Both the position numbers and the translations under genes were made by a program. From assembly GCA_002435365.1 (NCBI GenBank), contig DJMM01000108.1, forward strand, positions 1 through 19,687: DNA of 19,687 bases. The letters run 5' to 3'. How positions within the stretch are numbered: position 1 is the first letter of the stretch; every line of letters begins with the position of its first letter. Source of the DNA: Ignavibacteriales bacterium UBA6490. Its GTDB lineage: Bacteria; Bacteroidota; Ignavibacteria; Ignavibacteriales; Ignavibacteriaceae. Of the stretch, positions 7,869 to 15,133 are shown in pieces. The notes under the pieces are model-generated. The model searched no databases. It worked only from the letters and a program-made list of their open reading frames with translations, and was not told the DNA's origin.

Positions 7869-9569
7869 CTATTTTTTACCCATCAGCTCTATAGCACCCT
7901 GCAGACTTGCCTCGGTTATTTTTTCACCGGACATCAGTTTTGCTATTTCCCGGATTCTTTCCTGTTTGTCCAGTTTTCTTATGGTACTGACTGATCGGCC
8001 CGATTCGGCTGACTTTTCCACACTAAAGTGATAATCCGCCAGTCCGGCAATCTGCGGAAGATGGGTAATTGCAATTATCTGGTGGAACTCTGACAGATTT
8101 TTAAGCGACTGACCCACTTTTTGAGCAATCCTGCCGCTTACTCCTGTATCTATTTCATCGAATATAAGCAGCGGGAACTTGTCGCTTTTTGCAAGTGTGG
8201 ATTTAAGCGCCAGCATTACCCTGGAGATCTCCCCGCCTGATGCCGATTTGACAAGCGGCTTAAGATTTTCTCCCTTGTTTGCAGAAATAAGAAATTCAAC
8301 CTTATCCATACCCCTGCTGCCGGCTTTATACTTTTTGTTTTCCGATATAACATAATTTCCGTGAACGGCTTCCTCTTTCTCAATACTTACCCGGAAGGAG
8401 GCATCAGGTATTCCCAGGTTGGATAGCTCCTCAACTATCTGTTTTTCAATTTTAGAAGAAACCTTCTGCCGTAGAGAAGAGATCTTTCTGGCAGATGTTC
8501 CGCAGGTTATCCTTAACGACCTGATATCGTTTTCGATCTCCGCAATTTTCCCGGCATAATTTTCTGCGATTGAAAATTCACCGGCAATCTTTTCCCTGTA
8601 TTCCAGTATGCTTTTTATGCTGCCGCCGTATTTTTTCTTCAGCATATTGAGGGCGCTTATCCTGGTTCGCAGGTTTTCAAGATATTCAGGATCAACATTT
8701 ATCCTGGATCTGTAACTGCGCAGGAAATTTGATATATCGGTAATCTGTTCAATGGTATTGCCGCATTCAGCTGAAATATCGGAAAACGATTTATCGATCC
8801 TTGTCAGTTCTGCCAGTTCCTGCTTAACCCTGTTCATAAGGTCAATAACAGCATGGTCCGATTCATACAATTTTTCATAAACCGAGTTTGAAAGCTCAAG
8901 CAGCCTCTCCGAATTTTCAAGTATCTTCAGTTCATCTGCTATCTTTTCATCCTCACCCTCCAGAGGGGATACTGCATCAATTTCCTTTAGCTGGAAGGAA
9001 TATATCTCCTTCTTTTCCTTCAACACTGATTCACGCGCGGCAAGGGAATCAAGTTCTGAAATCATCCGATTAAGATCGTTAAATGATGTTCTGTACTCAG
9101 CGAGCAGGTTGTCGACATCTGCAAATTCGTCAAGATAATCGATATGTGTATCGGGCCGCAGCAGCGACTGATGCTCATGCTGTCCATGCAGATCAACCAG
9201 AAGATTACCTATTTCCTTTATCTGGTTAAGCGTAACAGGCGTATCGTTTATAAAACACCGGTTAGTTCCCTTCAGGAGCACTTCTCTTCTTAAGATTAGT
9301 TCAGGCAGAAGTTCAAGATCATTTTCGGCAAGAAAAGCTTTTATTTTACCGTCATTCTCCGGTTCAAAAACACCTTCAATAACAGCTTTCGAGGCATCCT
9401 TCCTTATTACTTCCGAAGATGCTCTTTCACCGAGAAGCAGACCCATTGCATCTATAAGAATCGATTTCCCTGCACCGGTTTCACCGGTGATTATATTCAA
9501 CCCGCTGCCGAATTCGACATCGATTTTACTTATAAGTGCATAATCTTTTACGTGGAGAGTTTTCAGCAT
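7869..9569 (-). CDS. recN: DNA repair ATPase RecN
   Basis: RecN is an SMC-like ATPase that acts on DNA double-strand breaks during recombination repair. The 566-residue protein has Walker A GETGAGKS (29-36), a HGQHEHQSLL block, a long central coiled coil, the ABC signature SASGGE (442-447), Walker B LLIFDEID with Asp471-Glu472, and the switch His503 in ITHLPQIA. All ATPase residues are present and the length is normal. It is the last gene of a minus-strand operon, 14 bases downstream of the Nudix gene. I see no obvious LexA-type box; being internal to an operon, it may not be separately induced. Confidence 0.97.
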   Translation of the reverse strand: MLKTLHVKDYALISKIDVEFGSGLNIITGETGAGKSILIDAMGLLLGERASSEVIRKDASKAVIEGVFEPENDGKIKAFLAENDLELLPELILRREVLLKGTNRCFINDTPVTLNQIKEIGNLLVDLHGQHEHQSLLRPDTHIDYLDEFADVDNLLAEYRTSFNDLNRMISELDSLAARESVLKEKKEIYSFQLKEIDAVSPLEGEDEKIADELKILENSERLLELSNSVYEKLYESDHAVIDLMNRVKQELAELTRIDKSFSDISAECGNTIEQITDISNFLRSYRSRINVDPEYLENLRTRISALNMLKKKYGGSIKSILEYREKIAGEFSIAENYAGKIAEIENDIRSLRITCGTSARKISSLRQKVSSKIEKQIVEELSNLGIPDASFRVSIEKEEAVHGNYVISENKKYKAGSRGMDKVEFLISANKGENLKPLVKSASGGEISRVMLALKSTLAKSDKFPLLIFDEIDTGVSGRIAQKVGQSLKNLSEFHQIIAITHLPQIAGLADYHFSVEKSAESGRSVSTIRKLDKQERIREIAKLMSGEKITEASLQGAIELMGKK

Positions 9570-9583
9570 ATGCCAGGTGAAAA

Positions 9584-10144
9584 TTATTTAAACTTCTCGG
9601 GATTACTTAAATAGCTTTTCAGAAGAAAAATTCCGCTGATCGTCTTTGCATCGGTAATAGTGCCGTTAATTATCATTTCTTCAATCTCTTCAACCGGGAA
9701 CTCATGAATTTCCATTCCATGTTCACCTTCCTCCCGGTTATGCCTGCCTGCTTTTAATCCGGTTGCCAGAAATATATGAAGTATCTCTGTACAAAACCCG
9801 GGTGTTGTATTTATAGAACCAAGTTTTATTACCCTTGAAGCAGTATATCCTGTTTCTTCCTCAAGCTCCCGGCGGGCGCATTTTTCAGGATCCTCATTTA
9901 CATCAAGTTTTCCTGCCGGAAGTTCATACAGAAATTTCTGAAAAGGGTACCTGAACTGATGCACAAGCAGAATCCTGCCGGCTTCAGTTAAAGCTACTGC
10001 AACAGCACCGCCGGGATGCAGAGCAACCTCCCTTATTCCTCTGTTGCCGCTGGAGTATTCTATTTCATCAACTTTCAGATCGAAGACTTTTCCCTTAAAG
10101 ACGACACCGCTTTTCAGGATTTTATAATTGGGTTTATGATCCAC
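9584..10144 (-). CDS. Nudix hydrolase, ADP-ribose pyrophosphatase (NudF-like)
   Basis: The 186-residue protein carries a perfect 23-residue Nudix box at residues 78-100 (G78-x5-E84-x7-R92-E93-L94-x-E96-E97-x-G99-Y100). The preceding VHQFRYPFQKFLYELPAGK is the hallmark of the ADP-ribose pyrophosphatase subgroup, which splits ADP-ribose to AMP and ribose-5-phosphate. Other nucleoside-diphosphate sugars remain possible. The start is GTG at 10144, two bases past the stop of the DUF1232 gene, so coupling is likely. Confidence 0.92.
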   Translation of the reverse strand: MDHKPNYKILKSGVVFKGKVFDLKVDEIEYSSGNRGIREVALHPGGAVAVALTEAGRILLVHQFRYPFQKFLYELPAGKLDVNEDPEKCARRELEEETGYTASRVIKLGSINTTPGFCTEILHIFLATGLKAGRHNREEGEHGMEIHEFPVEEIEEMIINGTITDAKTISGIFLLKSYLSNPEKFK

Positions 10145-10146
10145 AC

Positions 10147-10542
10147 TCAGGTCCGGTAATCAACCTGGTAATATGGAGCAATTTCACTTCCCATATATTT
10201 CAGCACCGCTGTTACCACACCTAAATCATCAAGATAACCGAATAACGGTGCAAGATCAGGAATTGCGTCAATGGGGGCGATAAAATATATAAGGGCTGCA
10301 ACAACAATTGCTTTCCTGTACCAGGGTACATAACTATCCCTTACGTAACTGAAAAGAGCAAGAAGATCCTTTGCGAAAGATATTTTTTCACCAGATTTTG
10401 ATAATTTTGTCCAGAGGTTTTCTTCGACATACCGTATCTTTTCATCGGTTTCCTTTTCACCTCCGAAATCAAGCTCGTCAAAATCTGTGAACTTTATGTC
10501 CCGCTCATCCGTGCTGCTGTAATCAAGATCTCTTTCGTTCAT
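10147..10542 (-). CDS. YkvA/DUF1232 family membrane protein
   Basis: The protein has 131 residues. The N-terminal 45 residues are very acidic and probably disordered. Residues about 82-125 hold the DUF1232 core: WYRKAIVVAALIYFIAPIDAIPD followed by LAPLFGYLDDLGVVTAVLKYM. The IAP-D-x-IPD turn and a G-x-LDD motif are diagnostic, within one or two membrane-associated helices. The family's function is unknown. The ATG overlaps the stop of the S9 peptidase gene by 4 bases (ATGA), and the Nudix start follows after 2 bases, so this is a true operon member. Confidence 0.88.
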   Translation of the reverse strand: MNERDLDYSSTDERDIKFTDFDELDFGGEKETDEKIRYVEENLWTKLSKSGEKISFAKDLLALFSYVRDSYVPWYRKAIVVAALIYFIAPIDAIPDLAPLFGYLDDLGVVTAVLKYMGSEIAPYYQVDYRT

Positions 10543-12575
10543 TTTTTCTCCATGTATAAATGTTTACGGAACCATTCAAAAATGGTATTCCACCATAAAA
10601 CTGCATTCTGCGGTTTTGTTATAAAATGAAACTCATCAGGAAAATATAAAAAGCTGCTTTCAACTCCCAATCTTTGAAGTGATGTAAATAACTGGAAGGC
10701 CTGCTCTTCAGGCACTCTGAAATCATTTGCTCCATGAATTACCAGCATAGGGGTTTTTGCATTTTGTATATACCTGTGCGGGGACCATTTTTCGTACATT
10801 TCCCTCTTTTCCCAAGGCGTTCCGCCGTTTTCCCATTCGGGGAACCATAATTCCTCGGTTGTTCCATACTCGCTTTCAAGATTAAAAACACCGGCGTGCG
10901 AAACCAGGGCATTGAACCTGTCGGTATGTCCCTCAATCCAGTTTATCATGTATCCGCCGTATGATGCACCCGCTGCAAATGTGTTTGAAGGATCGATAAA
11001 TGAGAAGTTCTTAAGTGCATAATCATATGCGTTCATCAGGTCCGTATAAGGTTTCCCACCCCAGTCTCCTGAAATTTCATCGGTAAATTTCTGACCGTAT
11101 CCGGTACTGCCTCTCGGGTTTGGCGCAACCACTACATATCCTTCTGAAGCAAACATTTGAATATTCCAGCGGTAATGAAAATCGTCTGTCCAGTGACCCT
11201 GCGGACCTCCATGAATAAGAAATATCATCGGGTATTTTTTATTCTCATCGAAAAATGGAGGCTTTACAAGAATGGACTGTACCGGCGTGCCCCCAGCTCC
11301 TTCGCTCCAGAATGTTTCAACGGGATTCATTTCAAGGTTTGCAAGAATACTCCGGTTTACGGCAGTTATCTGATTCAACTTACCGCTGTTTAAATTATAT
11401 GAAAATATTTCATGGGGAAGGGTAGTGCGCTGATTCTTAAAGTATATTATTTTTCCATCTGCTGACAGTGAAATAGCGGAACAATTCAGTTCCTTTTTGA
11501 GTTCGGTAACCTTTCCGGAACTTATCTCTATTCTGAACAATGATTTATAAATCTCGTTTTCAGCAGTAAAGTAAATTGCATCTGATTGAGCTGACCAGAG
11601 CAATTCCGAGGCTGAAAGATTAAAACTTCCGGTTATGTTTTTTTGCTCTCCTGTCTTCCGGTCATATAAAATGATATCAGACTTATCGGATTCATAACCA
11701 GCCCTTTTCATCGAAGAATAGGCAATGTATTTGCCATCCGGAGAATAAACCGGCTGGTTGTCGTTACCGGTTCCGGCAGATATTTTTTTACTACCCGGTA
11801 AACTGCCGTCGGTATTTTTAAGATCCACCATAAAAACATCATTATTGGTGCTTACGGCAAGCTCCTTTGATAAATTCTGCGTAAAAGCAGCCTCTTTACC
11901 ATCCGGGGAAAAGCTGTAATCGTTACTGCTGCCGAGTGCCAGGGGAGGTACATCCGAAAACGAACCGGAATTAAGGTCGGTAACTTTTTTATCAGCCAGG
12001 TTTACAACGAACAAATGACTTCTTTTATCGCCCCTCCATTCATTCCAGTGCCTGTACATAAGTTCAGTAAATAATTTGGCTTTCACTACGCTTTTTTCGG
12101 CAGCTTCATCTTTTTGCTTATTACAGTCATCGTTTTTACAGTCGGGATATACTGATGAAACAAACAGAATTTTATCACCAGCCGGCGACCATTCAATTCC
12201 GGAAGCACCTGTTGACAGATTGGTAATCTGCAATTCTTCGGAACCATCGATATTTGCTGTCCAGATCTGTGAGTCTCTTATAAAGGCTATTTTTTTACCG
12301 TCCGGAGAAAAAACAGGTTCCTTCTCATTTACAGCGGAAGCTTTAAATTGGCGCAGGCTGCTGCCGTCGCTGTTTACAAGATAAATATCGGTATTGCCTT
12401 TATTTGCTTCCATGCTGTAGGAGGTTGCGGCAAAAGCGATCAGTGAGCCATCGGGAGATAAATTGAATGTTTCTATTCTTTTCATGGACCAGAGATCTTC
12501 AACAGTAATCGCTCTTTTGGTCTGTGCAAAAAGCAGGAACGGAATTACGGATAATAAGATTACGACCTTTTTCAT
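10539..12575 (-). CDS. S9 family prolyl-oligopeptidase-type dipeptidyl-peptidase (DPP5-like)
   Basis: This is a 678-residue exported serine peptidase. The signal peptide spans about 1-17 (ends LLFAQ). Residues about 25-420 form a beta-propeller of PD40/WD-type blades, seen as repeated SPDG-x-x-I-A-F motifs. The C-terminal alpha/beta-hydrolase domain has HGGPQGHW, NPRGSTGYGQ, catalytic Ser538 in GASYGG, Asp618 in GANDFRVP and His650 in FPDEFHF. Triad spacing and length match DPP5-type enzymes, which release dipeptides from peptide N-termini in the periplasm. It heads the S9 > DUF1232 > Nudix > recN operon. Acyl-aminoacyl-peptidase activity is an alternative. Confidence 0.92.
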   Translation of the reverse strand: MKKVVILLSVIPFLLFAQTKRAITVEDLWSMKRIETFNLSPDGSLIAFAATSYSMEANKGNTDIYLVNSDGSSLRQFKASAVNEKEPVFSPDGKKIAFIRDSQIWTANIDGSEELQITNLSTGASGIEWSPAGDKILFVSSVYPDCKNDDCNKQKDEAAEKSVVKAKLFTELMYRHWNEWRGDKRSHLFVVNLADKKVTDLNSGSFSDVPPLALGSSNDYSFSPDGKEAAFTQNLSKELAVSTNNDVFMVDLKNTDGSLPGSKKISAGTGNDNQPVYSPDGKYIAYSSMKRAGYESDKSDIILYDRKTGEQKNITGSFNLSASELLWSAQSDAIYFTAENEIYKSLFRIEISSGKVTELKKELNCSAISLSADGKIIYFKNQRTTLPHEIFSYNLNSGKLNQITAVNRSILANLEMNPVETFWSEGAGGTPVQSILVKPPFFDENKKYPMIFLIHGGPQGHWTDDFHYRWNIQMFASEGYVVVAPNPRGSTGYGQKFTDEISGDWGGKPYTDLMNAYDYALKNFSFIDPSNTFAAGASYGGYMINWIEGHTDRFNALVSHAGVFNLESEYGTTEELWFPEWENGGTPWEKREMYEKWSPHRYIQNAKTPMLVIHGANDFRVPEEQAFQLFTSLQRLGVESSFLYFPDEFHFITKPQNAVLWWNTIFEWFRKHLYMEKK

Positions 12576-12696
12576 TTTCCCTCAAAATTTATTTCTTTTT
12601 GTAATTATAAAAATAGCTGTTGCATTATACAAAGGCAAAACAGAACGCGAGTTCCTGAATCTTCTGCATTTGTAATACATATATTCCTGAAATGAA

Positions 12697-12727
12697 AAAT
12701 TTTGCCATCCGCTTGCGGAGAAAATTT
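12697..12727. repeat. Small hairpin with CTTG loop
   Basis: AAATTTT (12697-12703) pairs with AAAATTT (12721-12727). Inside, TCCG (12708-12711) pairs with CGGA (12716-12719) around a CTTG loop. A G(CUUG)C loop is a known stable RNA tetraloop. No T-tract follows on either strand, so it is not a standard terminator. It lies 13 bases before the larger structured element. Confidence 0.5.
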
Positions 12728-12740
12728 CGGACTTATGCTT

Positions 12741-12896
12741 ACCTGGTCTGCCCCTAAGCTGATCCTGATCCCGGAAAAATGGGAACAGAATCAGGTTAGG
12801 TCCGGGTTAGACCGGGATTAGATTCAGATGAAGTCCCCAATTTTATCCAATAAATTGCTGTGAATTTCTTATTTTTTAAACTGAGGGGCAGCAGGT
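12741..12896. ncRNA. Candidate structured RNA or folded DNA element (three nested stems)
   Basis: The ends pair: ACCTG (12741-12745) with CAGGT (12892-12896), then after a two-base bulge CTGCCCCT (12748-12755) with AGGGGCAG (12884-12891) and two further pairs. Inside, 12759-12774 pairs with 12812-12827 at 14 of 16 positions, leaving only a 2x2 internal loop. A third stem joins CAATTT (12838-12843) to AAATTG (12852-12857). Together they make a three-way-junction shape. The strand is undetermined. As plus-strand RNA it could be a separate transcript or a leader of the GroES-like gene 112 bases downstream; as minus-strand RNA it lies before the S9 operon. It matches no RNA family I can name; a palindromic mobile element is the main alternative. 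Confidence 0.45.
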
Positions 12897-13008
12897 GTTA
12901 TAAGTTTTTAGCTTAAATTCGGACATATTGTGCGGTTATTGGGCAAATATGTTGATTATGCAGTAAAATAAATTTAAATTTTATCGGAAAAGAAAGAAGT
13001 TTATTCCG

Positions 13009-13380
13009 GTGCTTAAATTGAAAAACATAGAAAAATTTATTGTAGTAGGGGACCGGGTGCTTATACGGCCCCAGGAGGAGACCAACAAAACGAACACAGG
13101 TTTATACCTTCCACCCGGTGTTAGTGAAAAAGAAAAAATCCAGAGCGGTTATATAATTAAAACGGGACCGGGTTATCCCACATTTTCGCAAACTGAAGAT
13201 GAACCCTGGAAGGAGTCAAAGGAACCGGTCAAATATATTCCTCTGCAGGCTAAAGAAGGGGATCTGGCAATTTTTTTAAGAAAGGAAGCATTCGAGATAG
13301 AATTCGATAAGGAGAAACTTCTGATTGTTCCGCAATCAGCCGTTTTGCTCCTTATCCGCAATGATTTTCTGGAGATCTAA
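13009..13380 (+). CDS. Divergent GroES-like co-chaperonin family protein
   Basis: The 123-residue protein carries GroES/Cpn10 landmarks: VVGDRVLIRPQEE near the N-terminus (12-24), a mobile-loop-like NKTNTGLYLPPG, a GYIIKTGPG strand, EGDLAIF and a closing LLIVPQSAVLLLI. Normal GroES is about 95-100 residues; here the extra length is an N-terminal addition and about 12 extra residues between GPG and EGD (YPTFSQTEDEPW...), the region that forms the roof hairpin in GroES. No groEL lies beside it, so it is probably a paralogue and not the housekeeping co-chaperonin. The start is GTG at 13009, preceded by AGAAAGAAG; no other start exists after the upstream stop at 12964. It ends tail to tail with the small membrane gene, overlapping by 3 bases. 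Confidence 0.82.
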   Translation: MLKLKNIEKFIVVGDRVLIRPQEETNKTNTGLYLPPGVSEKEKIQSGYIIKTGPGYPTFSQTEDEPWKESKEPVKYIPLQAKEGDLAIFLRKEAFEIEFDKEKLLIVPQSAVLLLIRNDFLEI

Positions 13381-13550
13381 AAAAATAATACTATAGCGCT
13401 TACAACAAGGTAGATCATAAAGGCAGCGGCAAAAATCAGGTTTCTTCTTCTGAATTGTTTCATCAGATCGGCTTTATCATAATATTTTGTGCTTACCCAG
13501 TCTCCTTGATCCAAGCTCCACAGATCATTTTCGCTTGTTTTGTATGTCAT
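13377..13550 (-). CDS. 57-residue single-pass membrane protein, unknown function
   Basis: This short frame begins with ATG at 13550, 4 bases after the stop of the PilX-like gene, and ends with TAG inside the stop region of the convergent GroES-like gene. The first 36 residues are hydrophilic with aromatic residues (DLWSLDQGDWVSTKYY). KQFRRR then precedes a hydrophobic segment at about 38-57 that runs to the C-terminus. The positive charges suggest a cytoplasmic N-terminus and a tail-anchored topology. Operon position and clean composition support a real gene. No family is recognised; its context suggests an accessory role with the pilin-like proteins. Confidence 0.68.
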   Translation of the reverse strand: MTYKTSENDLWSLDQGDWVSTKYYDKADLMKQFRRRNLIFAAAFMIYLVVSAIVLFF

Positions 13551-13554
13551 TATT

Positions 13555-14562
13555 TTACTCCCACCAGCTCATAATTTCGAACTTTGACGATTTAAGATTT
13601 AATTTTGCGTTATCGATAGCCTGTTTGCTGTAATAGAACTGGGCATTTCCCAGCGATGATATCTCAACAGTTTGTCCAACAAGAATAGTTGCACCGTATA
13701 TTGAATTATTTCCGATTGTCTGGGTTCTAATTTTTGAAGTACCATAGACAATTACTATTCCGTAAAACTTAAAATTACCGCTGAGATTAAGGTTGCCGTT
13801 AACAATCATTACACCATAACCGGTAGCATCGGTAAAGTCAACGTTTCCATTACAGTATGTTATTATCGGATTTGCGGCAGTACCAAACTGGGACCCATTT
13901 GAATAAGTACCCGTCGGAAGGACGGTGTCAGCTGAAGAGATGAAATCTTCCGTAATTTCCTGCCAGTTAATTGTATTATTTACGGTATAAACGCTTGGCG
14001 ATCCGCCGTATCCTTCAATGGTTTTCGATATTTTTGGTTTCACATTATTTATAACAAAGCTGCTGTCTGCAGGTGTATCAACGCCGATACCGGGCAGCGG
14101 TGCCGCCGCTCCGGGAGATCCGTTCATATTGTGGTCGTTTCCGTTTACATCAACATTTCCGTTTAACAAGAGGCTCATGGTAACTGCAGAAATATAGAGG
14201 GCAGAGTTTATAGTCGGGATTTTCATCGGCCGTCTTCTTGCGGTAACCAGTGAAGTATGTTCAACCTCATCATAGATAGCAACTGATTTTATATTCATAA
14301 ATGAATCGGGGCCGTAGATTGAAATATCATATTTTCCCTGGAGCAGGAAATTATTGGTGAAAGTTCCCCTCATCTCTTTATCCCTTCTCATTTTCTCCAG
14401 ATAGATTTCAATACCTGAATTTGATATCAGGCGGGCCTGTGTATTATTGAAAAAATTCAAAGTTTCATCAAGTTCCTGGTGAACGTTTGCATTAAGGTTC
14501 ATAATAAGTATGCTTAATGTTACTGCAACTCCGAATACGATAATTAAAAATCCTTTACCCAT
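13555..14562 (-). CDS. PilX/GspK-like membrane-anchored pilin-type protein
   Basis: The 335-residue protein begins MGKG-FLIIVFGVAVTLSILI. This is a very short leader with Gly before an aromatic-led hydrophobic helix, as in prepilins. There is no Glu at mature position 5, as is normal for PilX/GspK tip subunits. A helical NTQARLISNSGIEIYLEKM stretch (about 40-58) matches the 'A-x-x-AxSGxE' region of PilX proteins. The large C-terminal part (from about 115) is rich in Asn, Gly and Ser with strand repeats such as VMIVNGNLNLSGNFKFYGIVIVYG, suggesting a beta-helix. GGAGAG precedes the ATG. It follows the PilW-like gene after 13 bases. The family level is inferred from pattern and neighbours. Confidence 0.68.
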   Translation of the reverse strand: MGKGFLIIVFGVAVTLSILIMNLNANVHQELDETLNFFNNTQARLISNSGIEIYLEKMRRDKEMRGTFTNNFLLQGKYDISIYGPDSFMNIKSVAIYDEVEHTSLVTARRRPMKIPTINSALYISAVTMSLLLNGNVDVNGNDHNMNGSPGAAAPLPGIGVDTPADSSFVINNVKPKISKTIEGYGGSPSVYTVNNTINWQEITEDFISSADTVLPTGTYSNGSQFGTAANPIITYCNGNVDFTDATGYGVMIVNGNLNLSGNFKFYGIVIVYGTSKIRTQTIGNNSIYGATILVGQTVEISSLGNAQFYYSKQAIDNAKLNLKSSKFEIMSWWE

Positions 14563-14575
14563 GATAACTCTCCAT

Positions 14576-15133
14576 TTAATACTTAATGTTTCTTGGATGA
14601 ATGGTCATTTCCCAATACGTAAAGATATATGCCGTATCTACAGGCTCAGAGCTTTGGACCCATATTTCTGTTTTAATATACCTGATGCTGTCTTTTATTG
14701 CTGTTTTTTGTCCATCGTTATTCAGGTAAGTGAATTTAAGATCTATAAGTCCGAGAGTTGGTCCGCCGATGGTATCCGAATTAACAGCCCGGTATAATAT
14801 TTTATCTCTCGGATTCGGGGTTTTATAAGCTTTTAATGAGTCGCTCAAACTATAGGATACCACATCCATAACGCCGTTTGAGTCGATATCGCTGTAAAAA
14901 GACAGGTTCTTTTCAGTGGTGGTAATAAAGGGGTTTGAACCGACATATTTAAATCCCACTTTTCTCAGGTCATGGTCAAGCACTTCCGCAATAGTTTTGG
15001 AGTATCTCTGTATTTCGAGCTCCTTATCGGAAGTAAACTTCTGCTGACTTGAAAAAATGTTAAGGTGGAGAATTATAAATAAAATTGCTCCGCCAACGAG
15101 TGCCGAACCGGCAATATCGAGTATAGTATTCAT
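14576..15133 (-). CDS. PilW/GspJ-like membrane-anchored protein
   Basis: The protein has 185 residues. A single N-terminal hydrophobic helix (about 6-25) is followed by an amphipathic RYSKTIAEVLDHDLRKVGF segment (43-61), which resembles the 'L-x-x-DLR-x-AGY' region of PilW-type minor pilins. The C-terminal part is a small beta-rich domain ending in TYWEMTIHPRNIKY. The N-terminus lacks the usual G-F-T-x-x-E cleavage motif, so it may stay uncleaved or be processed differently. Its ATG overlaps the stop of the PilV-like gene by 4 bases (ATGA), supporting stoichiometric coexpression. Confidence 0.65.
   Translation of the reverse strand: MNTILDIAGSALVGGAILFIILHLNIFSSQQKFTSDKELEIQRYSKTIAEVLDHDLRKVGFKYVGSNPFITTTEKNLSFYSDIDSNGVMDVVSYSLSDSLKAYKTPNPRDKILYRAVNSDTIGGPTLGLIDLKFTYLNNDGQKTAIKDSIRYIKTEIWVQSSEPVDTAYIFTYWEMTIHPRNIKY

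Larger units (their letters stand above)
12576..13008. other. Gene-free 433-base intergenic region between divergent genes
   Basis: No convincing coding frame exists here. It holds a small hairpin (12697-12727), a nested inverted-repeat element (12741-12896) and an imperfect direct repeat flanking that element: AAATTTCGGACTTAT (12722-12736) and AAATTCGGACATAT (12915-12928). On the minus strand, TATAAT boxes at 12624-12629 and 12604-12609 could serve the S9 operon, but only the second has a partial -35 (TTGTAT at 17 bases). A purine-rich AGAAAGAAG at 12991-12999 is the likely ribosome site of the GroES-like gene. No plus-strand promoter stands out. Confidence 0.7.

Noticed and set aside
11157..12384. 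Plus-strand frames inside the S9 peptidase gene
   Set aside because: Antisense shadows of the beta-propeller and hydrolase coding region.
12463..12675. 70-codon plus-strand frame reaching into the intergenic region
   Set aside because: Mostly antisense to the S9 signal-peptide region, with low-complexity hydrophobic content and no ribosome site.
12790..12816. Resemblance to the SRP RNA core (CAGGTTAGGTCCGG is close to the conserved CAGGTCAGGTCCGG)
   Set aside because: The essential GGAA tetraloop and the following conserved GGAAGCAGCC side are absent, so this is not a functional SRP RNA.
12741..12896. 6S RNA
   Set aside because: 6S RNA has a roughly symmetrical central bubble in one long rod; here one side of the junction is empty and the other carries about 50 bases with its own hairpin.
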